Shown in pieces: positions 5,719 to 7,433 of a stretch of DNA of 7,433 bases. This DNA is from Bacteroidota bacterium (GTDB taxonomy: Bacteria > Bacteroidota > Bacteroidia > Bacteroidales > Prolixibacteraceae). The notes under the pieces are model-generated. The model worked only from the letters and a program-made list of their open reading frames with translations, did not search any database and was not told the origin of the DNA. The DNA is taken from assembly GCA_030706665.1 (NCBI GenBank), contig JAUZOB010000161.1:1-7433 (forward strand), in the 5' to 3' direction. A program made the position numbers and the translations under genes. Within the stretch, counting starts at the first letter, position 1. Each line of letters opens with the position of its first letter.

Positions 5719-6301
5719 CGGCCAGTTTGTGCAACTGCAAACTGATCTGCCATCCTTTGCTGCTAAGTATATTGATCTTAGCCAGCAGTTCCATGCATTC
5801 CAGTATATTCATCTTTCCGTCGATATCCAGCGGACTGATATAATACCGTTCAGCATCGATCAGACGCTCATATTTGAGCAGATCTTCCGTTGCGAGCCCA
5901 TCATTCACCACACGGACTTCAGATGCCTTAAATTGACCGACAGGGGCATGTCTTTTAGGCGATAATGCAATATAGTCGAGATATTGAGCAACCGGTTCAA
6001 GGCTCCGGGTTGCGTTGCTTTCAATGCCAATCCAATATCCGGCTTTCTTCAGAGTTTCGGTCAGTGGCCCTAAATTTTGAATAGTCGGTTCCCCTCCGGT
6101 AATAATCACTGCACGGCAATCCCAGTGTTGCAGCTCTTTCAGAATCTCCGCAACCTCCATGACTGTGAAATCCTTAAAATCAGTGTCACACCATTCGCAG
6201 GCAAGGTTACAGCCCGACAACCGGATAAAGATAACCTTCTTCCCCTGATTGAAGCCTTCGCCCTGACGCGTTAAAAATATCTCGTTTACCCTGTAACTCA
6301 T
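5708..6301 (-). CDS. queE: 7-carboxy-7-deazaguanine synthase (radical SAM)
   Basis: QueE is a cytoplasmic radical SAM enzyme that contracts the ring of 6-carboxy-5,6,7,8-tetrahydropterin to 7-carboxy-7-deazaguanine in the preQ0/queuosine pathway. The 197-residue chain has the N-terminal TRQGEGFNQG substrate loop (11-20), the radical SAM motif CNLACEWC (C31, C35, C38) binding the 4Fe-4S cluster, Asp39-Thr40 at the expected Mg site, GGEP (69-72), ALSPK, and the closing LQLHKLAGIP (188-197). The spacing is plain CX3CX2C, without the longer loop insertion of some QueE subtypes. Its ATG overlaps the queC TGA by 4 bp, so it is the second gene of the queC-queE transcript and should share queC's regulation. 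QueD, which makes its substrate, is not in the window. Confidence 0.95.
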   Translation of the reverse strand: MSYRVNEIFLTRQGEGFNQGKKVIFIRLSGCNLACEWCDTDFKDFTVMEVAEILKELQHWDCRAVIITGGEPTIQNLGPLTETLKKAGYWIGIESNATRSLEPVAQYLDYIALSPKRHAPVGQFKASEVRVVNDGLATEDLLKYERLIDAERYYISPLDIDGKMNILECMELLAKINILSSKGWQISLQLHKLAGIP

Positions 6302-6975
6302 CTGTTTTCGTATTCCAATGGATCTTTTATTCCTGCTTCCTCAAATGCTTTGAGCCGCAACACACAACTATCGCAGACCCCGCACGCTTTCTCCCCTCCG
6401 TTATAACAAGTCCACGAAAGGCTATAGTCAACTTTCAGTTTGGTTCCCAAAAGAACCTCTTCAGCCTTGGTCATTTTCATAAACGGAGCATGAATCCGGA
6501 TCGGTTCTCCTTTTTCAACCGCACAGACAGTCCCGTTATTGATCGCATTCTCCATCGCTTCAATAAATTCCTGCCGGCAATCAACGTATCCAGAGTAATC
6601 AACCTGACTGACTCCGATAAATATGTCGCGTGCTCCGATTGCTTCGGCATAAGAAGCGGCAATTGACAGAAAGACCATATTACGTGCAGGAACATAGGTA
6701 ACCGGAATTTCGGTATTCGCCTCATTGTATTCCGGAACATCAATTTTACTATCGGTTAAAGCCGATCCGCCCCAGGCATCCAGATTAATTGAAACAACAC
6801 GATGTTCAGCCACATTCGCTGCCAAAGCAGCTTTTTTGGCAACCTCCAATTCTTTGGAATGTCTCTGACCGTAATTAAAAGATAAAGCATAGATCTCGTA
6901 TCCCTGACTTTTAGCCAGATGCAATACGGTTGTAGAATCGAGTCCTCCTGAAAATAATACGACTGCCTTTTTCAT
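6298..6975 (-). CDS. queC: 7-cyano-7-deazaguanine (preQ0) synthase
   Basis: QueC is an ATP-dependent, zinc-containing cytoplasmic enzyme that turns 7-carboxy-7-deazaguanine and ammonia into preQ0, the queuosine precursor. The 225-residue protein has the PP-loop SGGLDST (9-15) for ATP, SFNYGQRHSKE (32-42), VPARNM (95-100), GVSQVDYSGYVDCR (121-134) and a C-terminal zinc site of C190, C198, C201 and C204 in TCYNGGEKACGVCDSC. Length is normal for the family. A TTG at 6984 would add three residues, but ATG 6975 places the first strand (KKAVVLFSGG) directly at the N-terminus as is usual. It is followed by queE with a 4-bp ATGA overlap. Its long leader contains a preQ1-I riboswitch candidate, so feedback control by a late pathway product is expected. 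Confidence 0.97.
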   Translation of the reverse strand: MKKAVVLFSGGLDSTTVLHLAKSQGYEIYALSFNYGQRHSKELEVAKKAALAANVAEHRVVSINLDAWGGSALTDSKIDVPEYNEANTEIPVTYVPARNMVFLSIAASYAEAIGARDIFIGVSQVDYSGYVDCRQEFIEAMENAINNGTVCAVEKGEPIRIHAPFMKMTKAEEVLLGTKLKVDYSLSWTCYNGGEKACGVCDSCVLRLKAFEEAGIKDPLEYENR

Positions 6976-6996
6976 CTCATTCAAATCAATGTCAAT

Positions 6997-7022
6997 AAAA
7001 ATGATTCCTCATCGGGATCATT
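6997..7022 (-). terminator. Terminator-like hairpin just upstream of queC (possible attenuator)
   Basis: On the minus strand AATGAT (7022-7017) pairs with ATCATT (7005-7000). Inside this, CC (7015-7014) pairs with GG (7008-7007) beyond one mismatch, leaving a 5-nt loop. The stem runs into five T (7001-6997). It lies about 22 nt before the queC ATG. The stem is short and AT-rich, so on its own it would be a weak terminator. Its position in the riboswitch leader makes a regulated role possible. Confidence 0.35.
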
Positions 7023-7119
7023 GATTCCAATTAAAGTTCGGCAACTGATTTGAAACTGTCTGAGAAACAATCCAACGGGAAGGGCAGTCCTGCGCAAAGA
7101 ATATATTCCGGGCCCTCAT
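7018..7119 (-). other. 33-codon leader reading frame between the riboswitch and queC
   Basis: ATG 7119 to TGA 7018 on the minus strand encodes 33 residues starting MRARNIFF and ending NFNWNQ. I do not recognise it. Its start codon lies in the loop of the hairpin at 7106-7131, and its stop codon lies in the stem of the hairpin at 6997-7022, an arrangement reminiscent of leader-peptide control. No ribosome binding site or coding bias supports it strongly, and it may be chance. Confidence 0.2.
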
Positions 7120-7131
7120 TGCGGCTCGGAA
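7106..7131 (-). promoter_or_regulatory. Hairpin downstream of the preQ1 aptamer, possible expression platform
   Basis: On the minus strand TTCCG (7131-7127) pairs with CGGAA (7110-7106). After one mismatch GCC (7125-7123) pairs with GGC (7114-7112), closing an 8-nt loop that contains an ATG. It begins about 20 nt after the aptamer. What follows is AT-rich (TATATTCTTT) but not a clean U-tract. It is the nearest stable structure to the aptamer. Confidence 0.4.
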
Positions 7132-7150
7132 AAATGAAGCAGTCTTAGGT

Positions 7151-7192
7151 TCCTTAGTTTTGTTTATAGACAGGAGGTTCTCGAACTGTCTT
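7151..7192 (-). ncRNA. preQ1-I riboswitch aptamer candidate upstream of queC-queE
   Basis: Read on the minus strand, AGACAG (7191-7186) pairs with CTGTCT (7173-7168) as a 6-bp P1 stem. The 12-nt loop is TTCGAGAACCTC. The tail is ATAAACAAAACTAAGGA (7167-7151). The stem, the GTTC...ACCTCC loop and the A-rich tail ending in ACTAAGG are the hallmarks of the preQ1-I family. Loop CCT (7177-7175) can pair with tail AGG (7154-7152) to form the H-type pseudoknot. A -7 box ends 24 nt upstream and queC starts about 175 nt downstream, the expected target. The aptamer would sense preQ1, and perhaps preQ0, and lower queC-queE expression. How it does so is not clear from the leader. Confidence 0.85.
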
Positions 7193-7215
7193 GGAATTCA
7201 ATGCGAATCCGGTTG

Positions 7216-7223
7216 CAAATTTA
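7216..7223 (-). promoter_or_regulatory. Bacteroidota -7 promoter box for the queC-queE leader
   Basis: The minus strand reads TAAATTTG, a match to TAnnTTTG. Transcription would start near 7210, placing the riboswitch aptamer about 20 nt into the transcript and giving queC a leader of roughly 235 nt. No clear -33 element was found. Confidence 0.6.
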
Positions 7224-7433
7224 AGAAACAATCATTGATAATGAATACGAATGCAGCGAATATTTAAGATACAACGATTCATGAGCATTCCGGTTATTCC
7301 ACGCATCTCCAAGTAACGGAAATTCCTTTCTTCAACCGCATTCCGAAAATATTTCATTTTTGGGGGACATGAAGGGGCGCCATAAAGGTCATTTAAAAAG
7401 ATGCGAACTGAAGGCTTCTGTGAATGTTGATAC
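7224..7433. other. Region upstream of the queC promoter, no gene recognised
   Basis: About 210 bp between the -7 box and the window edge hold no gene I can name. On the minus strand one frame is open from the edge (7432) to a TGA at 7232-7234, 66 codons, with an internal ATG giving about 42 residues (MKYFRNAVEERNFRYLEMRG at its start). This may be chance, the end of a gene entering from the right, or part of a repeat. No signature supports a function. Confidence 0.3.

Noticed and set aside
5723..5744. Inverted repeat CAGTTTG/CAAACTG as a terminator for the pterin operon
   Set aside because: It lies within the last codons of queE, which encode the conserved LQLHKLAG end, and no T-tract follows on the plus strand.

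Overview
This 7.4 kb window looks like chromosomal housekeeping DNA from a member of the Bacteroidota, probably order Bacteroidales. Four promoter-like boxes match the TAnnTTTG -7 consensus of that phylum, Shine-Dalgarno sequences are largely absent, and the gene families (exported-type cyclophilin with a long insertion, PheS with a Cys4 insertion, YbcJ-type S4 protein after a C1B peptidase) fit it. I see no insertion sequence, phage gene, CRISPR array, tRNA or rRNA.

Layout. 1-905 (+): the C-terminal part of a C1B (bleomycin hydrolase/PepC-type) cysteine peptidase cut by the window edge, overlapping by 4 bp a small S4 RNA-binding protein and followed by a hairpin. 906-1308: a 403 bp convergent gap containing a 15-nt palindrome. 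1309-1866 (-): a RimJ/RimL-like GNAT acetyltransferase, divergent from a cyclophilin-type peptidylprolyl isomerase (1958-2788 +). 2904-3923 (+): pheS, ending in a good intrinsic terminator. 4216-5699 (+): a three-gene pterin operon of a PTR1/FolM-like reductase, folB and a short folK. 5708-6975 (-): queE and queC, an overlapping pair transcribed as queC-queE and convergent with the pterin operon.

The most interesting part is the queC leader. On the minus strand, about 180 nt before queC and shortly after a TAnnTTTG box, lies a sequence that closely matches the preQ1-I riboswitch: a 6-bp P1 stem, a TTC...ACCTC loop, and an A-rich tail ending in ACTAAGG. It would give feedback control of preQ0/preQ1 synthesis. 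Between aptamer and queC are two further hairpins and a 33-codon open frame whose start lies in the loop of the first hairpin and whose stop lies in the stem of the second. This is a possible but unproven expression platform.

Metabolically, the two convergent operons draw on the same precursor. Dihydroneopterin triphosphate, made from GTP by FolE, feeds folate or reduced-pterin synthesis (FolB, FolK, FolM-like) and the queuosine branch (QueD, QueE, QueC). FolE and QueD are not in the window.

Several likely starts differ from the longest open frames. TTG codons upstream of the GNAT, cyclophilin, folB and queC genes are probably not used; in the cyclophilin case the TTG overlaps the promoter box. 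I have placed these starts at the following ATG codons.
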